DNA of 42,064 bases from the NCBI GenBank assembly GCA_017397175.1, contig JAFQKA010000062.1, positions 1 to 42,064 of the forward strand. The letters are read 5' to 3'. The notes beneath the pieces are model-generated. The model did not search any database, was not told where the DNA came from, and was given only the letters and a program-made list of their open reading frames with translations. The position numbers were made by a program, and so were the translations under genes. The stretch's first letter is position 1. Each line of letters starts with the position of its first letter. The DNA is from Clostridia bacterium. Lineage in GTDB: Bacteria > Bacillota > Clostridia > Oscillospirales > CAG-272. Of this stretch, positions 14,441 to 23,291 are shown in pieces.

Positions 14441-16027
14441 TTACTTTGCGTAGTCAACCGCTCTGCTTTCGCGGATAAGGTTGATCTTGATCTGTCCGGG
14501 GTACTTGACCTCGCTCTGGATCTTCTGTGCAATATCGTGTGCGATAAGAGCCATGCCCTGGTCTGTGACCTCTTCGGGCTTGACCATTACGCGGATCTCG
14601 CGGCCTGCCTGAATAGCGTAAGCCTTGTCAACGCCTGCGAATTCCGTTGCGATCTCCTCCAGCTTGCGGAGTCTCTTGATATAGTTTTCAAGATCCTCGC
14701 GGCGCGCACCGGGTCTTGCAGCGGAGATTGCGTCTGCTGCCTGAACGATGATTGCGATAACCGTCTGAGGATCAACGTCGTTGTGGTGAGCCTCAATGGC
14801 GTGAATAACTTCCTTGCTTTCCTTATACTTGCGTGCAGCCTCAACGCCGATCTGAACGTGAGAGCCTTCAACGTCATGGGGGAAAGCTTTGCCTATGTCG
14901 TGGAGAAGTCCCGCACGACGGGCGAGTGTGCTGTCAACTCCAAGCTCGTCTGCAATGATACCTGAAAGGAACGCGACCTCAACCGAATGCTGAAGTGCAT
15001 TCTGACCGTAGCTGGTTCTGTATCTCATGCGGCCAAGGAGACGCACAAGCTCGGGATTGATACCGTGAACGCCCACCTCAAGCACAGCTTTTTCGCCTGC
15101 CTGCTTGACGGAGGCCTCCACCTCTTTTCTTGACTTTTCGACCATTTCCTCGATTCTTGCAGGGTGGATTCTGCCGTCGGAAATGAGCTTTTCAAGGGAA
15201 AGTCTTGCTATTTCGCGTCTCACGGGGTCAAAGCCGGAGAGGGTGATAGCCTCAGGCGTGTCGTCGATAATGAGTTCTACGCCCGTAAGTGTTTCGATCT
15301 TCTGGATATTGCGTCCTTCGCGACCGATGATGCGTCCCTTCATTTCTTCGTTGGGCAGAGGTACGACCGAGATAGTGGCCTCGGAAACGTGGTCTGCAGC
15401 GCAACGCTGAATTGCAAGGGAAATGATGTTTCTTGCCTTTTTGTCCGCTTCGTCCTTGAACTGGGCTTCAAGATCGATCATCTTCTGGGCAAGCTCGTCC
15501 TTGATCTCCGCTTCAATGCGAGAGATAAGCTCGGCCTTTGCCTGCTCTGCGGAATATCCCGCAACCTCTTCGAGCTTTTTGTTCTGAGCTACGATGAGTT
15601 CTGCGATCTTTTCCTTTTCCAGCTCGTTTTCCTTGATCTTGCGGTCAAGAGTCTCGTTCTTGCGCTCGAGAGCTTCGTTTTTCTTGTCAAGGGTTTCTTC
15701 TTTTTGTGTGATGCGGCGCTCTGCGGCGGAAATTTCCTTGCGGCGTTCCTTTATTTCGCGGTCAGCCTCGTTTTTCAGCTGGAAGATCTCTTCTTTTGCT
15801 TCGACCAGAGCTTCTTTTTTGCGGGCGTCGGCTTCCTTGCGGACGTTGTCTGCAGCCAGCTGAATAGCCTCGGCATCGGACTTGCCCTTTTCGATAATTC
15901 TTGCGGCTTCCTTTTCGGCGGAGCCGATCTTACCTTCCGCAACAACGCGACGGACGATCACACCAATTACAATGCCCACAACAAGGGAAACAGCGGCGGC
16001 AATAATAATCGGAATGATTTTTTCCAT
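14441..16027 (-). CDS. rny: Ribonuclease Y
   Basis: A 528-residue membrane-anchored endoribonuclease that starts mRNA decay in Gram-positive bacteria. Order of parts: one N-terminal membrane helix (about 5-27), a long charged coiled coil (about 35-190, with repeated heptads rich in Lys/Glu), a KH RNA-binding domain with [12 protein letters not shown], and an HD metal-dependent domain with [17 protein letters not shown]. The C-terminus ends SRAVDYAK, as in most RNase Y proteins. Length equals the B. subtilis protein (about 520). The start has a strong AAAGGAGGAAAAGG upstream. Monocistronic between its own promoter and terminator. Confidence 0.98.
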   Translation of the reverse strand: MEKIIPIIIAAAVSLVVGIVIGVIVRRVVAEGKIGSAEKEAARIIEKGKSDAEAIQLAADNVRKEADARKKEALVEAKEEIFQLKNEADREIKERRKEISAAERRITQKEETLDKKNEALERKNETLDRKIKENELEKEKIAELIVAQNKKLEEVAGYSAEQAKAELISRIEAEIKDELAQKMIDLEAQFKDEADKKARNIISLAIQRCAADHVSEATISVVPLPNEEMKGRIIGREGRNIQKIETLTGVELIIDDTPEAITLSGFDPVRREIARLSLEKLISDGRIHPARIEEMVEKSRKEVEASVKQAGEKAVLEVGVHGINPELVRLLGRMRYRTSYGQNALQHSVEVAFLSGIIADELGVDSTLARRAGLLHDIGKAFPHDVEGSHVQIGVEAARKYKESKEVIHAIEAHHNDVDPQTVIAIIVQAADAISAARPGARREDLENYIKRLRKLEEIATEFAGVDKAYAIQAGREIRVMVKPEEVTDQGMALIAHDIAQKIQSEVKYPGQIKINLIRESRAVDYAK

Positions 16028-16094
16028 TCCTTTTCCTCCTTTTCTTAGATTTTTAATTTCATTTCAGGGTACAGTAACCTACTATACCAAGTAT

Positions 16095-16123
16095 ATTTTA
16101 CAACAAAAACCCCGCTTTGTCAA
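16095..16123 (-). promoter_or_regulatory. SigA-type promoter (minus) for rny
   Basis: On the minus strand TTGACA (16123-16118) and TAAAAT (16100-16095), 17-base spacer. Confidence 0.8.
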
Positions 16124-16152
16124 GTTATTTTATATAAGATATTTCATTTCGG

Positions 16153-16181
16153 TTGACAGCTTCAAAAAAGTATGATATTAT
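16153..16181 (+). promoter_or_regulatory. SigA-type promoter for the LRR protein gene
   Basis: TTGACA at 16153-16158 and TATTAT at 16176-16181, 17-base spacer; divergent from the rny promoter. Confidence 0.75.
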
Positions 16182-16219
16182 GGTAAAAATCAGACATGTG
16201 TCTCCGAAAGGGTAAGAAT

Positions 16220-18064
16220 ATGAGAAAAATTGCAAGAATTTTGGAAATATTTTCTTTTTTTGCCGCGCTTTGCGCTGTTTTGTGCGTTGCGGCGAGCGCG
16301 TCTCTTGACGATTTTACCACCGCTTACGGTGATATCACTCCCGAAAACGGCTACGTGCATATCGGTGTTCACAATAATTCTGCGGGCACTGCTGCTGCCA
16401 CCGATTCGGACGGAGACGGCAAGGTGGAACAATATCTGACCAAAGGATACAATGCTTATTTCAATGAATCCACGGAGACTCTTGTGCTGATCTCTGTGGG
16501 GACGTATACCGGTGACTACGGTGACTGGAGCGTGACAAGCACCAAAAATACTCCCGGTAAAACCTATTTTCTCGCTTATTGGGCGGACAAAGGCGGACTT
16601 GGAAACCACACGAAGGTAAAGCATATTGAGATCCGCGGAGGCACGGCTTTCAATAATATCAGCTACGGCATACAGGCCTTTGTGTCTGTTCGGGACATAA
16701 AAATCGATTCCTCGATCGTATCTATGAGCGGTCAAAAGGAGGATACCGGCTTGTTCCACGGTCTGACGTCTCTTGTTTCCGTGGGTCACGGAAGCTTCTC
16801 AAAGACCGACGGCACCTTCGTTCCAACCACCTATAAGGAAGGTGTGGCAGATCTGTCGGGCTTCGGGAAGATCGCTCCCAACGGAAACCTCGATTTTCCG
16901 GACGGCGTTATGCTTGGAGGACATATGCTCAACGGAACGGCGGTGAAAAAGCTGATCCTGCCCGCTTCCATGACGGCAAAATCCGGTGCTTCATACCCCG
17001 AGACCGCTTACGTTGACGGCGTTCTCTGCTACGTGCTCGACACGGCGAAGGCCGCGAGCTTTTCTTCCTCCGCTTTTGAAAAGGACGGTGTCTGGTACAG
17101 CCCGAATAACAACGACGGAAAGAACGCCCGGAAGATCAATGCCGCAGAGGATATCTACGGCGGAGAATACAGAGGAATAATCCCTCACAGCGTGGCAAGA
17201 AAATGCCTTGACCTTCGGGAGGTGGTTTTCGGTGCTCCTGTGCTTGAAATCATAGAGCCGTATGCCTTTGCGGACTGCAAAAATCTCAACCTGCTCTGCA
17301 TTATGGGATCGGTTTCCGAGACGCTTTCTGTTGCGAAAGATGCTTTTTCCGGGGTCTATGATCTGACTGTGCGCCTCAACACCGTGCAGGACGCTCAGAG
17401 ATTCGGCGCGGCCATTGCGGCGGCGGGAATTAAAAACATTTTTCTTGAAATTGCAAATGCCGGAGACAGCGATCCTGTGAAAAATCCACTTACCGCCGAG
17501 GGATTCGCCATAAGAATATCGGGATATAACGGTTTGAGAGGACTGTTCTCCTTTGACGATTCAAAGATGGCAAGTAATGCATTACAAGGCTTTTCTCTTG
17601 TGGAATACGGTGTTGTGGCAACGTCAGGAGAGATTTACGACAGCCTCGGAAGTGCCGAGGGCGTTTTTTCCAACCTGATGGCGGATAACGTGATCCGGGT
17701 GCCCATATATGCCGTTGACGGCTCGGGCGTCAACCGTTACGTTGACGTGAGGACAAAGACTTTTTGCGTGACGATCACTCATATTCCGGATTTCAATTAC
17801 AAATCGGATATTTACATGATGAGCTACGTTCTTATGGAAAAGGACGGAGTAAAATACAGAATGTTCTGCGAGTATGAATATGAAAAGGACGGGAAAAACA
17901 AACGGACGATCAGCATTTTTGATACCGCGTGGGGGCTTTACCGTCAGGGACTTATCAGCGAAGAGCTTTGTCCCGAATTTGACACGGTGATAGCACCTAT
18001 CCTCAGATACGGCGGTATTACCCTCGCTGTGCCGACCGCGAAAAGGAAAGAATACTTTATATGA
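16220..18064 (+). CDS. Secreted leucine-rich-repeat (BspA-like) protein
   Basis: A 614-residue exported protein. Residues 1-28 are a signal peptide with likely cleavage after ASA. The middle has BspA-type LRR_5 units: KKLILPASM, LREVVFGAPVLEIIEPYAFADCKNLNLLCI; these proteins bind host or plant surfaces or other cells in gut Clostridia. The N-terminal part (about 30-190) contains an Asp-rich TDSDGDGK loop that resembles a calcium site and a beta-rich region of unknown type. The last 170 residues resemble the unassigned C-terminal module (EYGVVA ... YMMSYVLMEKDG) that is often found in Clostridia surface proteins. No sorting motif or membrane anchor, so it may be released. ATG 16220 follows GAAAGGG; in-frame upstream codons from 16196 are inside the promoter zone. 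Confidence 0.7.
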   Translation: MRKIARILEIFSFFAALCAVLCVAASASLDDFTTAYGDITPENGYVHIGVHNNSAGTAAATDSDGDGKVEQYLTKGYNAYFNESTETLVLISVGTYTGDYGDWSVTSTKNTPGKTYFLAYWADKGGLGNHTKVKHIEIRGGTAFNNISYGIQAFVSVRDIKIDSSIVSMSGQKEDTGLFHGLTSLVSVGHGSFSKTDGTFVPTTYKEGVADLSGFGKIAPNGNLDFPDGVMLGGHMLNGTAVKKLILPASMTAKSGASYPETAYVDGVLCYVLDTAKAASFSSSAFEKDGVWYSPNNNDGKNARKINAAEDIYGGEYRGIIPHSVARKCLDLREVVFGAPVLEIIEPYAFADCKNLNLLCIMGSVSETLSVAKDAFSGVYDLTVRLNTVQDAQRFGAAIAAAGIKNIFLEIANAGDSDPVKNPLTAEGFAIRISGYNGLRGLFSFDDSKMASNALQGFSLVEYGVVATSGEIYDSLGSAEGVFSNLMADNVIRVPIYAVDGSGVNRYVDVRTKTFCVTITHIPDFNYKSDIYMMSYVLMEKDGVKYRMFCEYEYEKDGKNKRTISIFDTAWGLYRQGLISEELCPEFDTVIAPILRYGGITLAVPTAKRKEYFI

Positions 18065-18072
18065 TGTCTCGG

Positions 18073-18106
18073 AAGGGGATCGCTAAAACGCGGTCTCCTT
18101 TCTTTT
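18073..18106 (+). terminator. Probable intrinsic terminator
   Basis: An 11-bp stem including two G-U pairs (18073-18083 with 18090-18100) followed by TTTCTTTT-like sequence. Confidence 0.65.
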
Positions 18107-18169
18107 GTTGCCTTTGTCAAAATCGCGGCACAGCCCCGCCGCTGATTGCCGAATTTTTCACGAAAAGGG

Positions 18170-18198
18170 TTGACAAATTATTTTTCCTATGATATAAT
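18170..18198 (+). promoter_or_regulatory. Strong SigA promoter of the opp operon
   Basis: TTGACA at 18170-18175 and TATAAT at 18193-18198 are perfect consensus with a 17-base spacer. A leader of about 140 bases follows, containing a hairpin (18242-18265) and a leader ORF. Confidence 0.9.
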
Positions 18199-18241
18199 CT
18201 GTGTACTGATATCCATATAATTTTCGGTCGGATCATTACGC

Positions 18242-18265
18242 GCACGAGCGAAAAAAGCTCGATGC
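18242..18265 (+). promoter_or_regulatory. Hairpin in the opp 5' leader
   Basis: GCA-CGAGC pairs with GCTCG-A-TGC around a GAAAAAA loop, with one bulged A. It lies in the untranslated leader upstream of the leader ORF. No known riboswitch class was recognised. Confidence 0.5.
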
Positions 18266-18304
18266 CCGATGCTCAAAGGGTTGTGCGGCGGAGGTTTTGA
18301 CTGT

Positions 18305-18328
18305 ATGGAATCAAGAATTTCTTATTAA
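18305..18328 (+). CDS. Possible leader peptide MESRISY
   Basis: An ATG at 18305 opens a seven-codon frame ending in TAA at 18326-18328. GGCGGAGGT (18287-18295) lies at ribosome-site distance in front. The stop codon touches the AAAAGGAG site of oppA, so translation of this ORF would deliver ribosomes to the oppA start. Whether it is translated is not known. Confidence 0.4.
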   Translation: MESRISY

Positions 18329-18343
18329 AAGGAGAAAACAAAA

Positions 18344-20524
18344 ATGAGCAAGAAACTTTTGTGCCTGCTTCTGTCTTTGATTATGATCGTTTCTGTTTTC
18401 GCTGCTTGCGGCAAGACTGATAACGGTGATGATAAGGGCAATGAAGGCGAAACTGCAACTCCTGTTGACCCCTATGCGGGCAAGGAGCACGCTGAAATCT
18501 CCGAAGACCTCTACAACAAGGTTCTCGGCGAGTTCGACACTTACTACAAGGCTGCAAAGGCAGCAACAACTGTTTCCGAGAGATTCGCTCTCATGGCTAT
18601 CGCTGAGGCAAAGCTCCTCTCCACAGGTGTAATGCTTCCCTCTACTGCACAGGGCGGTAACTATGCGATCTCCAGAATCGTTCCTTACTCCATCTCTTCT
18701 GTTCTTTGGGGTAACGATTCCGACAGATTCTACACAGCACTTATCGTAAACGAGGATCCCCTCACTCCCGCTCTCCGCGACGAGATGAAGGCTAAGTGGG
18801 CTGAGTGCGCAACTGCTGACGAGTACTTTGCATGGGTAAAGGCATTCGTAGCTGAAAAGGGCTTCACACTTGCTGACACTTATAACCTCGGCTATACATC
18901 CGACCCCAAGACTTGGGACGCACTTGCAACCTCTAAGGCTGCTGACTCCGAAGCTATCGTAAACACTTACGACGGTCTTCTTGAGTACGATGCAAAGAAC
19001 AACCAGGTTCCTGCACTTGCAGAGTCCTACACAGTTTCCGAGGACGGCCTCGTTTACTCTTTCAAGCTCCGTGAGGGCATCCAGTGGGTAGACTACCAGG
19101 GCAAGGCAATCGAGGAAGTTACAGCTGACAGCTTTGTATACGGTTTCCGTCACATGCTCGACGCTGCAGGCGGTCTTGAGTACCTCGTTCAGGGCGTAGT
19201 TAAGGGCGCATCCGAGTACATCGCAGGCGAGATCACTGACTTCGCTGAGGTTGGTGTTAAGGCTGTTGACAAGTACACAGTTGAGTACACACTCGAGGCT
19301 CCTACATCCTACTTCACAACAATGCTCGGCTACAACGTATTCGCTCCTATGTCCAAGACTTTCTATGAGTCCAAGGGCGGTGTATTCGGAGTTGAAGAGT
19401 ACGCAACAGCTATTGCTGACGCTGACAAGTACACATACGGTACATCTCACGAGAACATCGCATACTGCGGTCCTTACCTTGTAAAGAGTGCAGTTGCTGA
19501 AAACTCCATCGTATTCGAAGCTAACCCCTCTTACTGGAACACAGAGAAGGTTCAGATCAAGACTCTGTCCTGGAAGTTCATCTCCGGTAAGAACGCAACT
19601 GAGTCCTACGACCTTATGGTTGACGGCACATTCGCAGGTTCCGGTCTTAACTCCGATGCAGCTGCAAAGGCAAAGGCTGACGGCAACTTCGAGAAGTATG
19701 CTTACGTTTCTTCTACAGACGCTACTTCTTACCCCGTATTCATGAACGTTTACCGTGCACAGTACGGTAACTACAACGACGAGACAGTAGCTCCCACAAC
19801 CTTCACAGATCTTGAGAAGGTTAGAGCTAACCTGGCTATGCAGAACAAGAACTTCCGTCTCGCTCTTACAACATCTCTTGACAGAGGTGCTTACAACGCA
19901 ACAACTGTTGGCGATGACCTCAAGTTCGCTTCTCTCGTTAACTCCTACACACCCGGTAACTTCGTTAAACTCGATGAGGAAGTAACAGTTAAGATCAACG
20001 GCACAGACAAGACATATGCTGCAGGCACATTCTACGGCCAGATCATGCAGGATCAGCTCGATGCTGACGGCATTAAGGTTAAGGTTTGGGATCCTAAGGC
20101 AGATGGCGGCATCGGTGCTTCCTTCGGTTTCGACGGCTGGTACAACGTTGACTACTGCCGTGAGCTTCTCGCTAAGGCTGTTGAAGAGCTCAAGGCTGTA
20201 AACGTTGAGATCACAAAGGAGAATCCTCTTAAGCTTGAGATTCCTTACTACGATATCTCTGATATCTATTCTAACCGTGCAGCTGCTCTCGAGCAGTCTA
20301 TCGAGGCTTCCACAGAGGGTCTCGTTGACATCGTTACTATCAAGTGCGGTGGCGAGGATGCTTACAACTGGTACTACGCAACATACTTCCCTGAGGCAGG
20401 CGACGACATGAACTTCAACCTTATGGATAACTCCGGTTGGGGTCCTGACTACGGTGATCCTCAGACATACCTTGACACAATGTTCCTTGGCGGTTACATG
20501 GTCAAGTGCATCGGTCTGTACTAA
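18344..20524 (+). CDS. oppA: Oligopeptide-type ABC transporter substrate-binding lipoprotein, apparently permuted
   Basis: A 726-residue lipoprotein (signal 1-21, lipobox VFAAC) of the family 5 binding proteins that catch peptides for the importer encoded downstream. The canonical start of the fold (NTYDGLLEYDAKNNQVPALA, SFKLREGIQW) only begins near residue 205. The protein ends soon after GWGPDYGDPQTYLDTM, about 130 residues before a normal OppA would. The missing end appears to be at the front: YYKAAKAATTVSERFALMA and IAEAKLLSTGVMLPSTA resemble the C-terminal AEQQLDKDSAIVPVYYY region of E. coli OppA. This points to circular permutation. Codon use is strongly biased, as for highly expressed genes. 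AAAAGGAG precedes the ATG. Confidence 0.85.
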   Translation: MSKKLLCLLLSLIMIVSVFAACGKTDNGDDKGNEGETATPVDPYAGKEHAEISEDLYNKVLGEFDTYYKAAKAATTVSERFALMAIAEAKLLSTGVMLPSTAQGGNYAISRIVPYSISSVLWGNDSDRFYTALIVNEDPLTPALRDEMKAKWAECATADEYFAWVKAFVAEKGFTLADTYNLGYTSDPKTWDALATSKAADSEAIVNTYDGLLEYDAKNNQVPALAESYTVSEDGLVYSFKLREGIQWVDYQGKAIEEVTADSFVYGFRHMLDAAGGLEYLVQGVVKGASEYIAGEITDFAEVGVKAVDKYTVEYTLEAPTSYFTTMLGYNVFAPMSKTFYESKGGVFGVEEYATAIADADKYTYGTSHENIAYCGPYLVKSAVAENSIVFEANPSYWNTEKVQIKTLSWKFISGKNATESYDLMVDGTFAGSGLNSDAAAKAKADGNFEKYAYVSSTDATSYPVFMNVYRAQYGNYNDETVAPTTFTDLEKVRANLAMQNKNFRLALTTSLDRGAYNATTVGDDLKFASLVNSYTPGNFVKLDEEVTVKINGTDKTYAAGTFYGQIMQDQLDADGIKVKVWDPKADGGIGASFGFDGWYNVDYCRELLAKAVEELKAVNVEITKENPLKLEIPYYDISDIYSNRAAALEQSIEASTEGLVDIVTIKCGGEDAYNWYYATYFPEAGDDMNFNLMDNSGWGPDYGDPQTYLDTMFLGGYMVKCIGLY

Positions 20525-20563
20525 TTCTAACCCGATTAGGTACGATCTGATTATTTAAGTGGC

Positions 20564-20590
20564 GAGGGGATAGAAATTTTCTATCCCCTC
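20564..20590 (+). other. Hairpin without U-tract after oppA
   Basis: GAGGGGATAGAA pairs with TTCTATCCCCTC; no T-run follows. Such hairpins after binding-protein genes often protect the upstream mRNA end or reduce read-through. Confidence 0.6.
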
Positions 20591-20645
20591 TGTCGCATGA
20601 AATCGGGTATTTTTAACACATAATAAATTGACTTTGCAAATCCTG

Positions 20646-20668
20646 ACCGCGCGCGGTTGCGCGGTTTT
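20646..20668 (+). terminator. Short GC-rich hairpin with TTTT before oppB
   Basis: ACCGCGC (20646-20652) pairs with GCGCGGT (20659-20665), loop GCGGTT, followed by TTT. It ends 28 bases before the oppB start and may be a partial terminator. Confidence 0.55.
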
Positions 20669-20695
20669 CAAAATAAATTATCGGGAAATGATATT

Positions 20696-22297
20696 ATGAC
20701 AAAATATTTGCTTAAGCGAATCGTTCTCGGTCTTCTCTCGGTTGTTGTGGTCGTTGCGATCGTTATGATCCTTATCTTCACCTTCACCGACCGCGAAAAG
20801 ATATTTAACGGTGACGGCATCTACACAAAGATGTCCAATAACGACCGAGAAATGTATAAGTATTCGCAGTGGGAAAAATACGGATACCTTGATTACGTTC
20901 AGTACACAGATTATCTGATGGCACTGGCAAAATCAGGTGAAATAACAGAGGAAACCCGCGCCGATGCTGCAAAAATTGCACGTAAGGTTGACGGGAATTC
21001 CGGCGTTGTGGCGGAATACGTCGCAAAATTTAAGGAGCACTATGAGGCTCAGGGCTACAAGGTGCTTTATCTTGATGCCAAAATGCTCACGCCTACCAAG
21101 CTTGCATTGGGAGGAAAGCAGCAATACTTTGCATACAAGGATACACCTATTATCAATCGTATGTTCTCCTTCTTTGGCAGACTTGTAAACATTGATAATA
21201 TTCATTACGTTGAAGATGACATAGAGGACAGAGGTCTGACCTTTACTCTCTATGATCCCGTATATAACACGGAAGACGGAACCGGTGAGGTGGTGGAGAA
21301 GAAGTTCTCTCCCGCTATCATGGGTAACGGAACCCGCCATAAGTATCTGCTCTACTTTGATTCCAGATTCCCCTATATCCATCAGAATCTGGTGACGATC
21401 AGACTTGGTACCTCCTATTCCGTAAACCGTAACGTGGACGTATTTGACACTATGGTTCAGACCCAGGGTGCTTACGTTCAGTCCACTATGACCTATCCTA
21501 CCGGTCTTACAGAGTCGAGCGCTGACGATTTGCATACGGCTACCTATTCTTCCGCCGGAACACATCTTTCCACTCCCATTCTTTCCGACCGCTTCACAGA
21601 CGATTACACGAACGTATCGCCTTACCGTCAGAATAAGTCGAGACTCGGCTACTCCTTCGTTATCGGCGTTATCGCTTCTATTCTTGCGTACTGCGTAGGT
21701 CTTCCTATCGGTATTCTTATGGCGAGAAAGAAGGACAAGCTGCTCGATAAGATCGGTACCTTCTATATTATCTTCATCATCGCCTGCCCGTCCCTTGCAT
21801 ACATCTTCATGGTTCAGGCACTTGGTCGTGCGGCAGGTCTGCCACACTATTTCGATCTGATGAAGGAAACTCCCTTGATGTATATCCTGCCCATCGTGTC
21901 CCTGGCAATGCCTTCCATTGCAAACCTTATGAAGTGGCTCCGCCGCTACATGATCGACCAGATGAACTCGGATTACGTAAAGTTTGCCCGCTCCGGCGGT
22001 CTTACCGAGGGCGAGATATTCAGAAAGCACATCTTCAAGAACGCTGCTATTCCGATCATTCACGGTATCCCCGGAAGTATTCTCAGCTCTCTTGTAGGTG
22101 CGATCATTACCGAGAAGATCTACTACGTGCCCGGTGTAGGTAATATGCTTACCAACGCTATCGCACTTTATGATAACGCCGTTATCGTAGGTCTCACTCT
22201 CTTCTATGCGCTCATTTCTATCACAGCGATCATTCTCGGCGATATTCTTATGTCTATCGTAGACCCGAGAATCTCTTTCAGCAGTAAAGCGAGGTAA
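20696..22297 (+). CDS. oppB: Oligopeptide-type ABC permease with large external insertion
   Basis: A 533-residue inner-membrane protein; usual OppB is about 310. Residues 8-30 are the first helix. Residues about 31-315 are predicted outside and replace the usual loop of about 70: its ends still resemble OppB (KYGYLDYVQYTDYLMALAKSG near 61-80 and LGTSYSVNRNVDVFDTM near 237-253), so about 150 residues are inserted between. Helices 2-6 follow, with the EAA coupling loop SDYVKFARSGGLTEGEIFRKH at about 425-445 that contacts the ATPases. ATG 20696 is used; GGGAAATG is only a weak ribosome site and the in-frame upstream codon 20657 lies in a hairpin. oppC follows 6 bases later. Confidence 0.9.
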   Translation: MTKYLLKRIVLGLLSVVVVVAIVMILIFTFTDREKIFNGDGIYTKMSNNDREMYKYSQWEKYGYLDYVQYTDYLMALAKSGEITEETRADAAKIARKVDGNSGVVAEYVAKFKEHYEAQGYKVLYLDAKMLTPTKLALGGKQQYFAYKDTPIINRMFSFFGRLVNIDNIHYVEDDIEDRGLTFTLYDPVYNTEDGTGEVVEKKFSPAIMGNGTRHKYLLYFDSRFPYIHQNLVTIRLGTSYSVNRNVDVFDTMVQTQGAYVQSTMTYPTGLTESSADDLHTATYSSAGTHLSTPILSDRFTDDYTNVSPYRQNKSRLGYSFVIGVIASILAYCVGLPIGILMARKKDKLLDKIGTFYIIFIIACPSLAYIFMVQALGRAAGLPHYFDLMKETPLMYILPIVSLAMPSIANLMKWLRRYMIDQMNSDYVKFARSGGLTEGEIFRKHIFKNAAIPIIHGIPGSILSSLVGAIITEKIYYVPGVGNMLTNAIALYDNAVIVGLTLFYALISITAIILGDILMSIVDPRISFSSKAR

Positions 22298-22303
22298 AGA
22301 AAT

Positions 22304-23281
22304 ATGAATGAAAATTTAATAGATCTCACTGACCTCGGCTTGTCTGAGGAGGAGCTGTTCACTCACGTTGAAAACAGCGCTGCAGATGCGGAAAAGATCA
22401 CCGCGCCCAGATATTCTTACTGGCGCTCGGTTCTTCGCGTGTTCTTCCGCAAGAAGATCAACACCGTTATCCTGCTTATTCTTGCATTTCTTGTTGTGTT
22501 CTCTTTCGTTTATCCCATTTTCTCGGGCTACGACGCTACCGCAAACGTAATCGTTGAAGGCGGAAAGAATCTGAACCCCTCCGATGCTATGGATAAGTAC
22601 GGACACAATATTCACTGGATCCTTGGCTCCGGCCCCGCGGGTGAGTCCGTATTTGACAAGCTCTGGTCCGGTTCCAGAATTTCTCTTGCTCTTGCGTTCG
22701 TTTGCGCAATTATCAACATGACCATCGGCGTCGTTATCGGTGCTGTTTGGGGATTCTCAAAGAAGTTCGATATTATCATGACCGAGGTTTACAATATCGT
22801 AGGTAACGTACCTTATATCCTTTTGATCTCGGTTATCGTTATGATCCTGACCGCAAGCTTCTGGAGCATGGTCTTTGCCTTGACTCTCACAGGCTGGCTG
22901 GGTATCGCCTACTTTATCAGAACCCAGGTTATTATTATCCGTGACCGCGAGTATAACCTTGCTTCCCGCTGTCTGGGCACGTCTACTATGCGTATTGCTA
23001 TCAAGAATATCCTGCCCTTCATGGTTTCCGTTATCGTAACTCTGGCGGCAACCGAGATCCCTTCGTATATTTCTTACGAGGCGTTCCTTTCCTATATCGG
23101 TCTGCAGATGTCCGATATGTCTTTGGGTAAGATCATCGAGCGTGCAAGCGCAAGTATGTTTACTCCAGGCCGTGAGCTTCAATTCTGGGCTCCCGTTGCG
23201 GTTGCATCTGTCATTACAGTCGTTCTTTACGTGGTTGGTCAGAACTTAGGTGACGCTTCCGACCCCAGAACGCATATGTAA
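22304..23281 (+). CDS. oppC: Oligopeptide-type ABC permease
   Basis: A 325-residue partner of OppB, of normal size. It has an N-terminal cytosolic stretch of about 50 residues, six helices and the EAA loop EYNLASRCLGTSTMRIAIKN (about 225-244), where the G is at the expected place. The usual motif HWFGTDSLGRDLFSR after the first external loop is altered to HWILGSGPAGESVFDKL, so one of the most conserved sites of the family deviates. GAGGTAAAG precedes the start; it is 6 bases from oppB and 10 from oppD, consistent with tight co-expression. Confidence 0.93.
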   Translation: MNENLIDLTDLGLSEEELFTHVENSAADAEKITAPRYSYWRSVLRVFFRKKINTVILLILAFLVVFSFVYPIFSGYDATANVIVEGGKNLNPSDAMDKYGHNIHWILGSGPAGESVFDKLWSGSRISLALAFVCAIINMTIGVVIGAVWGFSKKFDIIMTEVYNIVGNVPYILLISVIVMILTASFWSMVFALTLTGWLGIAYFIRTQVIIIRDREYNLASRCLGTSTMRIAIKNILPFMVSVIVTLAATEIPSYISYEAFLSYIGLQMSDMSLGKIIERASASMFTPGRELQFWAPVAVASVITVVLYVVGQNLGDASDPRTHM

Positions 23282-23291
23282 GGAGGACAGC

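Noticed and set aside
18199-18343. Known riboswitch in the oppA leader
   Set aside because: Only one clear hairpin; no T-box, glycine, SAM or other consensus that I could recognise.
18311-19450. 379-residue open frame on the minus strand across oppA
   Set aside because: It is antisense to a strongly codon-biased gene, has odd Cys/Ser/Leu/Val composition and no ribosome site; a shadow of oppA.
20933-22063. 376-residue open frame on the minus strand across oppB
   Set aside because: Antisense shadow; oppB has clear motifs and the frame has no signals of its own.
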